Part shown: positions 26,163 to 35,364 of the stretch, one piece after another
Position numbering within the stretch: the first letter of the stretch is position 1
Layout of the letters: every line of letters starts with the position of its first letter
IMG/VR virus record: IMGVR_UViG_3300010354_000236
Span: 1 to 37,055 of that record
Strand: one strand, 5' to 3'
Source of the DNA: a virus
DNA: 37,055 nucleotides
The notes under the pieces: model-generated
The model's database searches: none
Told to the model about the DNA's origin: nothing
The model's input: the letters and a program-made list of their open reading frames with translations, nothing else
Translations under genes and position numbers: made by a program

Positions 26163-26514
26163 TACCGGTTGGATAGTCGTATTTTTGATTAATTCTTACG
26201 ATTAGCTCGCCGTTATCGTTTACATAATATAGTAAACTGCGATTATCCCATCGATATTGTTCCCACTTTAAATTAGGATAAACAAGTTGATGTTTAACAT
26301 TTCTTCCTTCAAAAAAATCAATACCTGCTTCATATCCATTAAAATTATCTTCCTCAGGTCCTGGGACATTAATTTCAAGAGTATCGTTAGGATTTAATTG
26401 ATTTACTTTTCCAAGATATAACTGACCTTCTGCTGTTCTTCTTAATCCGTAAAAGAATTTAGGTATATCTCCTAAAATACTTTGTTGATCACTTCCAAAA
26501 AAATAGTTACTCAT
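26158..26514 (-). CDS. Conserved small virion-region protein (118 aa)
   Basis: I recall this protein type (start M-S-N-Y-F-F-G-S-D, middle D-I-P-K-F-F-Y-G-L-R-R, end Y-D-Y-P-T-G-I) from structural regions of marine T4-like phages, where it has no assigned function. It is acidic, rich in aromatic residues (K-W-E-Q-Y-R-W-D-N-R-S-L-L-Y-Y-V) and has no Cys, membrane segment or enzyme motif. AAGGAAAA precedes the ATG. Position between a fibre-like and a spike-like gene suggests an adaptor or baseplate-associated protein; that is inference. Confidence 0.68.
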   Translation of the reverse strand: MSNYFFGSDQQSILGDIPKFFYGLRRTAEGQLYLGKVNQLNPNDTLEINVPGPEEDNFNGYEAGIDFFEGRNVKHQLVYPNLKWEQYRWDNRSLLYYVNDNGELIVRINQKYDYPTGI

Positions 26515-26523
26515 AATTTTTCC

Positions 26524-26853
26524 TTAAACAATTTCAGCATAACTTACTACTACATCGATACTATCTGCTGTATCACTGACAATTCTAAGTCCGCACTGTT
26601 CTGCTAAAATTAACTTTTCGCCGTTAGTAATCATTTTTGCGCTGGTATTCGCTGGGATAGTTAATCCTCTAACATAATATGCTGCGGTACTACTTGAGTC
26701 TACAACGTAAATGTCTATAGTAACAGGATCATCAATTACATTAGCAATGTTACAACCAATAATTGTAAATCTATTATTTGAAACTGTTTGAACAACATCA
26801 GCAGGTGTTGTTCCTATATTCTTAACCACTCGTGTTCTAAAAAAAGTTGCCAT
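26524..26853 (-). CDS. Small beta-rich virion protein (109 aa)
   Basis: A small all-beta protein with V-V-Q-T-V-S-N-N-R-F-T-I-I-G-C-N, a strand I-D-I-Y-V-V-D, then L-T-I-P-A-N-T-S-A-K-M and G-E-K-L-I-L. Strand order and the P-A-N/P-A-G-E element match the 106- and 110-residue proteins elsewhere in the window, pointing to one family of small fibre-associated proteins. It begins five bases after the 1124-residue gene, with GGATAATAAAC before the ATG, so co-translation is likely. Function unknown. Confidence 0.62.
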   Translation of the reverse strand: MATFFRTRVVKNIGTTPADVVQTVSNNRFTIIGCNIANVIDDPVTIDIYVVDSSSTAAYYVRGLTIPANTSAKMITNGEKLILAEQCGLRIVSDTADSIDVVVSYAEIV

Positions 26854-26858
26854 GTTTA

Positions 26859-29800
26859 TTATCCAAAAATCAATACACGTTCAATTGCTATTTCTGCTGC
26901 TTGGTCTGCGTTAATACCTGCGCCAGTACCAGCTACGCTAATCCATGATGCTCCATCGTAAATTTCTACAAATCCTAAACTAGTACTGAATCGCATCATA
27001 CCTAATTGTGGGCTACCCGGTCTTTGAAAATCATTACCTGATGGTATAACTACCGCATTCGTTCCTACAATATTAAAATATCCTGAGCCCGTAGACTGCA
27101 TGGTGGTCACAGCATTGGTGTTTGTGTTTGTTATTGTGTTTGTAGTAATTCTAAAACCATCAATCACTACTGCGCCAGTGCCGTTAGGTCTTAATTCTAA
27201 GTCGGTATTTGAACTTGTAGTCCTAATTATATTACCGTCAATTTCAATTTGATCAACTAATAACTTGTTTACATTAAATTGATTACTATCTAAAGTAGCT
27301 GCTAAATTTCCATCTGCTACAAAATATAATGTGTTTTCATTAGATCCTGGACTTAGTTCTGGTATTACATAAGTGTTTCTGTCCGCATCGATTACACTAC
27401 CGAATTGAATCCAAACTGCTCCGTTATATCCTTCAAACTGATTTACTGTACTATTGTATCTTATCATGCCGGCTTGAGGAATTAATGGACGTTGAGCATC
27501 GGTTCCGATAGGTAATGTCAATGCTTGATTACTATTAATTCTGAACACTCCTGATCCACTAGGAGTGAATTCGATATCTTGTCCTGGAACTAAACCTGAA
27601 ATTGTACTACCTTGTACACTTAAATTTTCAAATAAAACTGCTCCAGTTCCATTAGCACGTAATTCTAAATTACTGTTAGATAACGATGTGCGGATTACAT
27701 TACCTTGAATAATAATATCATCTGTAGTAAATGTTCCGCTTTGAACAGTAGATCCTACATTTAAACTGCCGACATTAAGAGTGCCAGAAACTGTAACATT
27801 TGAAAGAGTAGTAGATCCTATAACATTTAAATTTTGATTTACTACTAAATTGTCGTTTGGTATTCTAACTACCCCTGTGCCGTTAGCACGTAATTCTAAG
27901 TCAGCATTTGATATTGTAGTAGTAATTAAATTTCCACTTATTCTAATATTATCAATGTCTGCTTGTGCTAGATAAACATTTCTCCAGCTGTTTGATAAAG
28001 ATCCTAAATCATAAGCAGCATTAGCATTAGGAATTATATTACTATTAATTCTTGAATTAATTGTTAATAAATCAGTAGCAGAATCACCAATAGTAGTATT
28101 ACCTAGAACAGTAAAGTTTTCTTGTAAATCAACTGTACCGGTAATTGTAGCATTACTAGTAAAAGTAATTTGATTATTAGCAGCAGTTAATGTTATACCG
28201 CCCGAAGTACTTTGTATAGTATTTCCGCTTATTCTGATATTACCAGTTTCTACTTTTGTAGGAGTAACTAATGTAGTGTTTGCTCCGTCTGTAAAAGTTA
28301 CACCAGTTGAACTAGTAATTTCTAAACTAGTTGGATTAAATGTAATTGTACCTGTTTGTTGATCTACTACAAAATAATCTCCAACTCTAAAATCACCTTG
28401 AGCGTCAACACTTGTATAGTACATGTGTGCGCGGTTTAATTCAACAACTTCATTAGCTTGTATAACATTTATAGGATCGTTATCGCTATATCTTCCGGAA
28501 CCAATATAAGCAAAATTAGTTCCGATAAAGTATCCTAGAACACCCTCGCCGTCGCCATAGGCTCCATAATTTCCGTAAACACTGGCACTAGCAATACTGC
28601 GGATTTCTGCTCCGAAATCACTATAATCTGCCCAAGACAAATGACTAGCCGTTTGTCCTCCGCTGAATGTAATAATTTGTTGATTATCTGTATTAGGTGG
28701 ACTAAGACTTTCTTCAAACCCAGAGATTTTACCATCAATTACAATATTAGTATAAGGAGCACTATATGTAAAACTTTCAATAGTTCCTGTAGTGTAAGTA
28801 GCAGGATTAGCTGTGACATTTTCAACAGTAATAGTATCACCAACATTTAATGTTTGTGCGCTGATGCCGTACACTTTTAACCTTGTTTTGCCGTCACCAG
28901 CAAAACCAGCACTACCACTTACAGCGTATAATCCTCTATTAGAAAAATATGTAAAACTGTTTAACCATTCGACTCTTACACCATTGGTCATTGTTATTGT
29001 ATCAACACCTGGTGTAATAAATGTAGCTGAATGGAATAACATACTAGCTTCTTTACTAGCAGCATTTACTATGCTTCCATCTACGTATGCTCCTTTTCCT
29101 GCGTCGCCTGATAAAAATCCTCTTGGGTCACTAGGAGGATTAGTTGCTAGTCTAACCGTTGATCCTGCGGTAATTACACTTACATTACGAATATAAGGGC
29201 TTCGACTTGTTACAGTCATATTAGGAGCAAATCTAAATGCGTATCCAGTATTTGTTCCTACATCATATTCGAAACCAGTTATTGTTAAATCTTCAACAGT
29301 TGTTTCGCCGTTTAGTAAAAATACATCTACAGTAACATCACTATCTGGTTGAATGGTTACACTGCGTATTCCGGCACCTTTAACTGTAACTCCTGCGGGT
29401 ACTGTTAATGGTAACGCTTCAGAATATGTTCCAGGATAGATATAAACAGTATCTCCTGCAGAAGCTAAATCTAATGCTCTGCCAACACTACTTAACGGAT
29501 CATTTTGATGGGTTCCGGTATTGCCGTCATCACCATTTACTGCTACATAGTAAATGTTACCTTGATTTAACGCAATATCTATACCTGCTACTGTAATTGC
29601 CCCGGTTACAACAGCGTCTGCATGTAAAGTATCTACCCAGATGTCTTTCCATCTTTTAGATCCAGTTCCTAGTTGAAATGTATTATCAATGTCTGGAATA
29701 ATATTACTAGCGATATCAGCATTAAATGTTATGCTATCTGTATTAGAATCACCTAACTGTAAATTACCATCAGCAGTTATAGTTCCGGTAGCATGTAAAT

Positions 29801-30233
29801 TACCTATAACTTCAGTATTACCGTTTAAGTTGATTTTACCTGTGCCTGATGTAGTAAAATTTAAATCAGCATTTGAATTTACTGTTGCTATCTGATTTCC
29901 CTGAATTTGTATATCATCTATTAATAACTTACTTTGATATACAACTTGTCCTCCTATAGTAGGACTTAAATTCAGTGTTCCTGTAGTACTGTAAATTTGA
30001 TTATTATCTATTACAATATCGCCAACTGTGGCAGAATTCAATACTTCTAGAAGACTTGTTCTTGTTGTTCCGTTAACTGTAAGATCGTGGCTAGGATTAG
30101 AGGTTTTAATTCCTACTCGTCTAGAATTTACATCAAGATAAATTAAATCTGTTTCAAAAGCGAGATCGACTCCGTTACGAAGTAGATCATCTCTGAGCAT
30201 TTGTCCTGATATTTTACCTACATTGCTGGCCAT
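26859..30233 (-). CDS. Tail-fibre-like protein with beta-helix core (1124 aa)
   Basis: It starts with K-I-S-G-Q-M-L-R-D-D-L-L-R-N-G-V-D-L-A-F, shared with the next gene upstream, and a region of I-x-I-x-G-N-x-I repeats. Residues 226-600 form a right-handed beta-helix (I-Y-Y-V-A-V-N-G-D-D-G-N-T-G, then D-T-V-Y-I-Y-P-G-T-Y and L-P-L-T-V-P-A-G-V-T-V-K-G). H-M-Y-Y-T-S-V-D-A-Q-G-D-F-R-V-G (603-618) matches the spike proteins. The C-terminal half is built from repeated I-R-I-S-G-N-x-I-x-T-T-x-S-N-x-D-L-E-L-R-A-N-G-T-G units, and two G-M-x-R-(Y/F) ... W-I modules close it. Compared with the 1031-residue paralog it carries an extra segment at about 446-541. The ribosome-binding site (GGTGAAAA) is weak. 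A long or side tail fibre is the likely role. Confidence 0.78.
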   Translation of the reverse strand: MASNVGKISGQMLRDDLLRNGVDLAFETDLIYLDVNSRRVGIKTSNPSHDLTVNGTTRTSLLEVLNSATVGDIVIDNNQIYSTTGTLNLSPTIGGQVVYQSKLLIDDIQIQGNQIATVNSNADLNFTTSGTGKINLNGNTEVIGNLHATGTITADGNLQLGDSNTDSITFNADIASNIIPDIDNTFQLGTGSKRWKDIWVDTLHADAVVTGAITVAGIDIALNQGNIYYVAVNGDDGNTGTHQNDPLSSVGRALDLASAGDTVYIYPGTYSEALPLTVPAGVTVKGAGIRSVTIQPDSDVTVDVFLLNGETTVEDLTITGFEYDVGTNTGYAFRFAPNMTVTSRSPYIRNVSVITAGSTVRLATNPPSDPRGFLSGDAGKGAYVDGSIVNAASKEASMLFHSATFITPGVDTITMTNGVRVEWLNSFTYFSNRGLYAVSGSAGFAGDGKTRLKVYGISAQTLNVGDTITVENVTANPATYTTGTIESFTYSAPYTNIVIDGKISGFEESLSPPNTDNQQIITFSGGQTASHLSWADYSDFGAEIRSIASASVYGNYGAYGDGEGVLGYFIGTNFAYIGSGRYSDNDPINVIQANEVVELNRAHMYYTSVDAQGDFRVGDYFVVDQQTGTITFNPTSLEITSSTGVTFTDGANTTLVTPTKVETGNIRISGNTIQSTSGGITLTAANNQITFTSNATITGTVDLQENFTVLGNTTIGDSATDLLTINSRINSNIIPNANAAYDLGSLSNSWRNVYLAQADIDNIRISGNLITTTISNADLELRANGTGVVRIPNDNLVVNQNLNVIGSTTLSNVTVSGTLNVGSLNVGSTVQSGTFTTDDIIIQGNVIRTSLSNSNLELRANGTGAVLFENLSVQGSTISGLVPGQDIEFTPSGSGVFRINSNQALTLPIGTDAQRPLIPQAGMIRYNSTVNQFEGYNGAVWIQFGSVIDADRNTYVIPELSPGSNENTLYFVADGNLAATLDSNQFNVNKLLVDQIEIDGNIIRTTSSNTDLELRPNGTGAVVIDGFRITTNTITNTNTNAVTTMQSTGSGYFNIVGTNAVVIPSGNDFQRPGSPQLGMMRFSTSLGFVEIYDGASWISVAGTGAGINADQAAEIAIERVLIFG

Positions 30234-30252
30234 GTTTTTTCACCGTTTTTTA

Positions 30253-30260
30253 TATTTATT
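30253..30260 (-). promoter_or_regulatory. Late-promoter-like box, AATAAATA
   Basis: AATAAATA on the minus strand, one base off the T4 late consensus, directly after the stop of the 1031-residue gene (TAG at 30264-30262) and 20 bases before the ATG at 30233. Confidence 0.5.
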
Positions 30261-30261
30261 G

Positions 30262-33200
30262 CTAGCCTAGTATCAAACTCCACTGGTCCGTGATTTCTTC
30301 CATATCCGTAGCTGTTACACCGCTAAAGTTACCCACCATAGGTATCCACGTAATTCCGTCAAAAACTTCTCCAGTATTAGTATCTGAATTAATTCGTATA
30401 CCGCCGGTAGGTAAGCCTGCTGGTTGCTGTGCTGTACCACCAAAAGGCACACCTACGGCACCGGTTCCAGCAAATCTAACATATCCTGTGCCTGTAGAAA
30501 TAATAGAAGTTACAGCATTAGTTCCTACATTTGTTAAATTATTATTAGATAAATGAATACTATCTTTTATGTTTACTATGCCTGTGCCGCTCATATCTAA
30601 TTGAATGTCGGCGTTAGAATTTGTAGTGCTTAATCTATTATTATCTATCTCAATTTCATCAATTTTTACTTTTTGAAAGGTTGCCGACTGACTATTAATA
30701 GTGCCTCTTACCACTCCATTAATAGTCATTCTAATTTGATTATCATTAGCACCAGGACTAGATTCTGCTGTAAGGCTGGTGTTCAAATCAGCATCAAATA
30801 GTCCATGAAGAGTTTTTGTAGTGCCAGAAATTCTTGATTGAAACGTTGAACTAAGATCATTAAATCTAATTTCTCCGGTGTTAATTAATATTCTATTAGT
30901 ATTATTTCCTACAGGAATTCTAACAGCATTAGTCGAACTTAATTTTAAAACTTGTCCGGAGTAAGGATTTATAACAACAGATCTATCAGATTCTGCTCCT
31001 GATAGTAGTATGTTACTGATAGTAGAATTTATAATTTGTAGAGTTTGATCTAGAATCACTCCACCAGCACTATTAGCTTTAAGTTCCAAATTACTGTTAG
31101 ACAATGTAGTTCTTATTACATTTCCTTGTATGTCTATATCCCCATTATCAAATTCAGGAGCAGACAAATTTGCTACTACAATTGGATTACTGCCTGTAGT
31201 TGTAAAGTTATTTGAATTTAAATTAGAAAATTGGCTTAAATTTGTTACTGTTAAATTTTGATCTAGATTTAAAGAATCGCTTACTCTTACTACACCTGTA
31301 CCATTAGCACCTAATTCGAGATCGCTATTGCTTTCTGTTGTTGTAATAAAATTTGTATCTATTAATATTGAACCAAAGTCAAGTTTAGATGCGTATAAGT
31401 TTTTAAACGCTAATGAATTACTACCTAAAGTATACGTGCTGTTAACTGGTAAAAAATCCTTAGTCAATCTTGATATAAAAGCTGTTGTTCGTGTGTTATT
31501 ATTTAAAATTAAGTTTTTTTGTAAACTTGTAGTTCCATTTAAAGTTAAAGATTTAGTACTAACAATATTTGAATTTAAATTTAAAGTATTATTGTTAGAG
31601 ACAAAATTTAATCCTCCGCTGTTGCTTTGTATTGTATTTCCTAAAATACTAATATTACCTGTAGTAACTTCAAACGCATCTATATATGACGTATTGGTAC
31701 CGTCTGTAACCAGTAGATTAGTACTAGTGTTCGTGATAGAATTTAAAACAATTCTTCCAGTGGAACTTTCTATCTGTAATAGATCTCCTACTCTAAAATC
31801 ACCTTTATGATCAACACTTTGATAATAAATTGTTCCGCTGTTTAATTCTACTACTTCATTATCTTGTATTACATTTGTTGGATCATTATCGTTACTTTTT
31901 CCAGAACCAATATAACCAAAATTGTGATTAATTAGATACATTAGAGTAGCAGCACCGTCTGCTACTGCTCCGTAATTTCCGTAAACATTAGCAGAGGCTA
32001 TACTACGAACCTCTGATCCAAATTTAAGACCTAAACTAGCAAATCCTGAGCTACCATTTATAGCATATAATCCTCTATTAGCATAATATATAAAACTGTT
32101 TAACCATTCTACCCTAACACCATTTTTCATCACAATAGTGTCAGCATTTGGGCAAATAAAGGTTGCTGAATGAAATAACATACTAGCTTCTATACTAGAA
32201 GCATTAGCCACAGCTCCGTCTATTTTAGCACCGCGACCAGCATCTGCTTGATCAAACCCTAAAGGATCGCTACCGCTAACTACACTGCCTTTAGTAATTA
32301 CACTGATATTTCTTACATAAGGACTTCTACTTGTAACTGTTATATTATTCGCAAAACTAAAAGCATATCCTTTATCATTAATACTATCATAGTAAAAATC
32401 TGCTACAGTTAAATCTTCAACAGTACACTCTCCGTTTAATTTAAAAACATCTTCGTGCGTACTTGCTGTATCGGGAACAATTTTTACAGATCGTATACCA
32501 TCACCTCTGACTGTTACACCTGCTGGAACAACTAATGGAAATAATTCTACATAGGTACCAGGATAAACAAGAACAGTATCTCCAGCAGAAGCATTGACAA
32601 GTGCCCATTCTATAGTAGCGAATGGACCGTTAGGATGATCGCCGACGTTACTATTATTACCGTTAGTAGCTACATACCAAGTATTTCCTGCTCTCAATCC
32701 TAAATCTATTCCAGCGACCGTACTTCCGCCAGCAGAATAATTTGTTCCGTTTACTAAGTAGGTATAGATGTCGGAAAACTTTTTGTTATTAGTTCCTATA
32801 TCATATGTGTTAGTTAAATCTGGAATTATATCGCTAGCTAATTCCGCTGCGAAACTAACATTATCGTTATCGTCACTGCCTAATATTAAATTACCGTCAA
32901 AAGTTACATTGCCTGTAGCATTTAAACTTCCTATAACTTCAACATCAGCATCGAGGATAATATCACCAGTTCCAGCAGGAACTAAATTAATATCTCCGTT
33001 AAGAGTTTTACTAACGATAGAATTGCCATCAATATACAGATTAGCTGTATCTAATCTTTTAGTTGTTATTTTTGGATTATCGCCAGATGCTGCTAGATAC
33101 AAATTACTAGCACTGCTTATTGTATTTCCAGAAAAAGTTAAGTCTTCTAAACTAAAGGGATTGTCAACAATTAAATCAGTTGTTCGTAAATAATTGTCAA

Positions 33201-33357
33201 TTAATAAAGTTCTGAAAGGTGTATCAGAATTGATACCAATGTAATTTGAATTAACATTAAGATAAAGTAAATCACTTTCAAATGCTAGATCAGTTCCTTC
33301 TCTTAGAAGGTTAGATTCTAGCATCTGACCGCTGATTTTACCTACTGTATTAGACAT
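30262..33357 (-). CDS. Tail-fibre-like protein with beta-helix core (1031 aa)
   Basis: Paralog of the 1124-residue protein: same K-I-S-G-Q-M-L-E-S-N-L-L-R-E-G-T-D-L-A-F opening, an early repeat region, a beta-helix from about 228 (T-W-Y-V-A-T-N-G-N-N-S-N-V-G) through D-T-V-L-V-Y-P-G-T-Y and V-P-A-G-V-T-V-R-G-D-G-I-R-S, then I-Y-Y-Q-S-V-D-H-K-G-D-F-R-V-G and a C-terminal series of I-x-I-x-G-N-x-I-R-T-T-L-S-N-S-N-L-E-L units. The C-terminus has G-G-I-R-I-N-S and a W-I-P-M element. It ends in TAG, whereas most genes here end in TAA. TAGGAG precedes the ATG. Two fibre paralogs side by side suggest duplication followed by specialisation, or a heteromeric fibre. Confidence 0.78.
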   Translation of the reverse strand: MSNTVGKISGQMLESNLLREGTDLAFESDLLYLNVNSNYIGINSDTPFRTLLIDNYLRTTDLIVDNPFSLEDLTFSGNTISSASNLYLAASGDNPKITTKRLDTANLYIDGNSIVSKTLNGDINLVPAGTGDIILDADVEVIGSLNATGNVTFDGNLILGSDDNDNVSFAAELASDIIPDLTNTYDIGTNNKKFSDIYTYLVNGTNYSAGGSTVAGIDLGLRAGNTWYVATNGNNSNVGDHPNGPFATIEWALVNASAGDTVLVYPGTYVELFPLVVPAGVTVRGDGIRSVKIVPDTASTHEDVFKLNGECTVEDLTVADFYYDSINDKGYAFSFANNITVTSRSPYVRNISVITKGSVVSGSDPLGFDQADAGRGAKIDGAVANASSIEASMLFHSATFICPNADTIVMKNGVRVEWLNSFIYYANRGLYAINGSSGFASLGLKFGSEVRSIASANVYGNYGAVADGAATLMYLINHNFGYIGSGKSNDNDPTNVIQDNEVVELNSGTIYYQSVDHKGDFRVGDLLQIESSTGRIVLNSITNTSTNLLVTDGTNTSYIDAFEVTTGNISILGNTIQSNSGGLNFVSNNNTLNLNSNIVSTKSLTLNGTTSLQKNLILNNNTRTTAFISRLTKDFLPVNSTYTLGSNSLAFKNLYASKLDFGSILIDTNFITTTESNSDLELGANGTGVVRVSDSLNLDQNLTVTNLSQFSNLNSNNFTTTGSNPIVVANLSAPEFDNGDIDIQGNVIRTTLSNSNLELKANSAGGVILDQTLQIINSTISNILLSGAESDRSVVINPYSGQVLKLSSTNAVRIPVGNNTNRILINTGEIRFNDLSSTFQSRISGTTKTLHGLFDADLNTSLTAESSPGANDNQIRMTINGVVRGTINSQSATFQKVKIDEIEIDNNRLSTTNSNADIQLDMSGTGIVNIKDSIHLSNNNLTNVGTNAVTSIISTGTGYVRFAGTGAVGVPFGGTAQQPAGLPTGGIRINSDTNTGEVFDGITWIPMVGNFSGVTATDMEEITDQWSLILG

Positions 33358-33374
33358 AAAACGCTCCTATACAG

Positions 33375-33382
33375 TATTTATT
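33375..33382 (-). promoter_or_regulatory. Late-promoter-like box, AATAAATA
   Basis: AATAAATA on the minus strand in the 34-base gap before the 1031-residue gene, 18 bases before its ATG, followed by TAGGAG. Confidence 0.5.
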
Positions 33383-33391
33383 GGTATTATT

Positions 33392-33949
33392 TTATTGGTC
33401 GAACCCGTTCAACACGTAGATTGGTTTTGACATAGGTACAGGTGTTCCGAATACAACGTACACTCCTGGAGTGTAAGGTGCGCTTGGACCTGATGATGGA
33501 TTTTGAACTATTTCGTAGTTTATTGTTGCTACTTGAAAAACATTTTCTACTAAAATAATTAAATTTTTAGCGATCTGATTTGCGTTAAAAAGCATTCCGC
33601 TTTGGGCAGTAACTACAAAAGGATTAAATCCTAAATCAAAGGTAGTTTCGACTGCGTTTCCTGTTCCAATTATTTGTAAATCTATTTTACCAGGCTCTTT
33701 AAATCTAAAACTACGCCATGCTCCTGCTTGATACCCTTCGAACTGATTTGTTTCTGTATTATAACGAATCATTCCATTTACATAAGTCGGAGCTGTACTA
33801 TCATCTGGACTTTGATGTTCGTTGTCTCCTCTAGGGAGTAGTAAACTATAAGGAGAGTCGACTACAACTTCTCCACTAATGTCTACAAACACACTGTTTC
33901 TGCCAGTGACTGTTTTTGAATTTAAATGTGTTCTTCTTAGATATTTCAT
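33392..33949 (-). CDS. Virion structural protein, fibre-associated (185 aa)
   Basis: Begins M-K-Y-L-R-R-T-H-L-N and contains N-G-M-I-R-Y-N-T-E-T-N-Q-F-E-G-Y with A-W-R-S-F-R-F-K-E-P (about 58-86), the same module that closes the 1124-residue fibre (G-M-I-R-Y-N-S-T-V-N-Q-F-E-G-Y-N). The second half has A-K-N-L-I-I-L-V-E-N-V-F-Q-V, which I recall from structural proteins of marine T4-like phages. No enzyme motif. Its start overlaps the upstream stop (TAATG) and there is no clear ribosome-binding site, so translation is probably coupled. Likely part of the fibre or its attachment; exact place unknown. Confidence 0.65.
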   Translation of the reverse strand: MKYLRRTHLNSKTVTGRNSVFVDISGEVVVDSPYSLLLPRGDNEHQSPDDSTAPTYVNGMIRYNTETNQFEGYQAGAWRSFRFKEPGKIDLQIIGTGNAVETTFDLGFNPFVVTAQSGMLFNANQIAKNLIILVENVFQVATINYEIVQNPSSGPSAPYTPGVYVVFGTPVPMSKPIYVLNGFDQ

Positions 33950-34281
33950 TATACACTTATCACACTAATTGTTGCTACTAGATTTGCTGGTGCTGATGTA
34001 CTTGCTACTACTTTATCTCCGTTGTCTAAAATAATTTTTTCTGTATCAAATGTGACAGTTTCGCCTGCTGGAACAGGTAATTGATTAACTATAAGATTGG
34101 TATTACTAATACCTTGACCTTGTTTTACAAAATGTAAATCAAGATAAGTTAATCCGTTTGTAGGATCTAAAGGGTTGTAGGTAGCTGTATTACAAACCCA
34201 AATACATGTAACCGCAGTATTTCCGCTGCTAGTATATAAATCAGTGTTACTTGTGCCAATCGCGGTACTTTGGATAGCCAT
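33949..34281 (-). CDS. Small beta-rich virion protein (110 aa)
   Basis: A small all-beta protein: T-C-I-W-V-C-N-T, L-D-L-H-F-V-K-Q-G, L-P-V-P-A-G-E-T-V-T-F-D-T-E-K-I-I-L-D-N-G-D. The P-A-G-E-T-V-T-F and E-K-I-I-L elements link it to the 109- and 106-residue proteins at 26524-26853 and 16086-16406. AAGGAA precedes the ATG. It overlaps the next gene by one base. No function can be assigned beyond a probable fibre- or baseplate-associated role. Confidence 0.62.
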   Translation of the reverse strand: MAIQSTAIGTSNTDLYTSSGNTAVTCIWVCNTATYNPLDPTNGLTYLDLHFVKQGQGISNTNLIVNQLPVPAGETVTFDTEKIILDNGDKVVASTSAPANLVATISVISV

Positions 34282-34290
34282 TGTGATTCC

Positions 34291-35355
34291 TTAAAATATA
34301 AAACTTAAAAGTAATGCTCTTTTTCTACTTACTAATTCTTCTGTCATAGTAATCACTGTTGAGCCATCTGTATCTGGTCTACTATTAACATAATAGATTC
34401 CAGTATCTCCTCCTCCGACAGTAGATTTAGTATACAATTTTGTTGCTCCGCCTAACAGCGCAGGATCACTTCCTTGATCAATCAATGTCAAATATCCTGC
34501 TACTTGTATTAGTCCGTTATTTGATGTTAAAGTAAGTGCGTTTGCTGTGGTATTAATAGTATTTCCGCCAACACGAACATTGTTTACCAATAGCCCGGCA
34601 CTATCAATTATTGCTTCTAAAACATTGTCAACTTTAAATTCTAATTGACTTACAACATCTCCGTTTGACGTATCGAATCCTTCTCCAGTCGTGTCGCCTA
34701 CACCAAATCTTTTGGCTGTAAATACTGCTAAACTATAGGCAGTAAAATCGCTAACTGCTTTCATATTAGGCATTCTGTCATCGTCGGTAATACTTAACCC
34801 CAGAGTAGGATCGTACCCTACTGTATCTGTGTAAGTTAAAATTTGACGTTCATAATTAGTTGTTCCTGCTACAGTTACATACCCTGTCCCAGTATTAATA
34901 AGTCCTAAAACTCCGCCGCTGGTATCAATTTGATTTGTTCTAATGCCTGCTATAGTAGGGCTACCAGATGTATGTACTCTAAAACTCCATAATCCTTGTG
35001 TCTGTAAACCAGTAGGAGGATTATAATGGTTAACTTCGTGCCAAACCATTTCAGCAGGAGAGCCGGAACCTCTATAAATTCTTACCCCAGAGACTCCTGC
35101 TCCGCCATATTCCGCATCGGGTTTAGTTACAGTAGATCCAAGTGTATCGTCTTTGTTGAGGATAATAATATTATCCTCAACTTGAACATCTTGTACATTA
35201 AGGTAAGTAAGTTGTCCTTCAACAACAAGACTACCAGTTACGTAGACCGTACCTTGTTCTACACCTGTGTCTAGTGTAATTGCGCCACCGTCTTCAACTT
35301 TTATTTTGTAATTGCCTTGACTGACTCTTACAACTTTATTACCTTTAATTGCCAT
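34291..35355 (-). CDS. Virion structural protein, fibre-like (354 aa)
   Basis: N-terminal beta domain (G-N-Y-K-I-K-V-E-D-G-G, Y-V-T-G-S-L-V-V-E-G) followed by V-Q-V-E-D-N-I-I-I-L-N-K-D-D, a stretch common in phage fibre proteins. The middle has W-H-E-V-N-H-Y-N-P-P-T-G and repeats of the I-x-x-N-x-I-x-T-x-x-x-x-L-x-L type also seen in the two long fibres. The end (G-G-G-D-T-G-I-Y-Y-V-N then E-E-L-V-S-R-K-R-A-L-L) is of a kind I recall from structural proteins of marine T4-like phages. AAGAGA lies before the ATG. Probably a fibre or baseplate component expressed with the small proteins around it. Confidence 0.65.
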   Translation of the reverse strand: MAIKGNKVVRVSQGNYKIKVEDGGAITLDTGVEQGTVYVTGSLVVEGQLTYLNVQDVQVEDNIIILNKDDTLGSTVTKPDAEYGGAGVSGVRIYRGSGSPAEMVWHEVNHYNPPTGLQTQGLWSFRVHTSGSPTIAGIRTNQIDTSGGVLGLINTGTGYVTVAGTTNYERQILTYTDTVGYDPTLGLSITDDDRMPNMKAVSDFTAYSLAVFTAKRFGVGDTTGEGFDTSNGDVVSQLEFKVDNVLEAIIDSAGLLVNNVRVGGNTINTTANALTLTSNNGLIQVAGYLTLIDQGSDPALLGGATKLYTKSTVGGGDTGIYYVNSRPDTDGSTVITMTEELVSRKRALLLSFIF

Positions 35356-35364
35356 TTAATTCTC

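Noticed and set aside
28813-33193. Several plus-strand open frames of 100-160 codons opposite the two long fibre genes
   Set aside because: They are antisense to repetitive beta-rich coding sequence, have hydrophobic low-complexity translations and show no family likeness.
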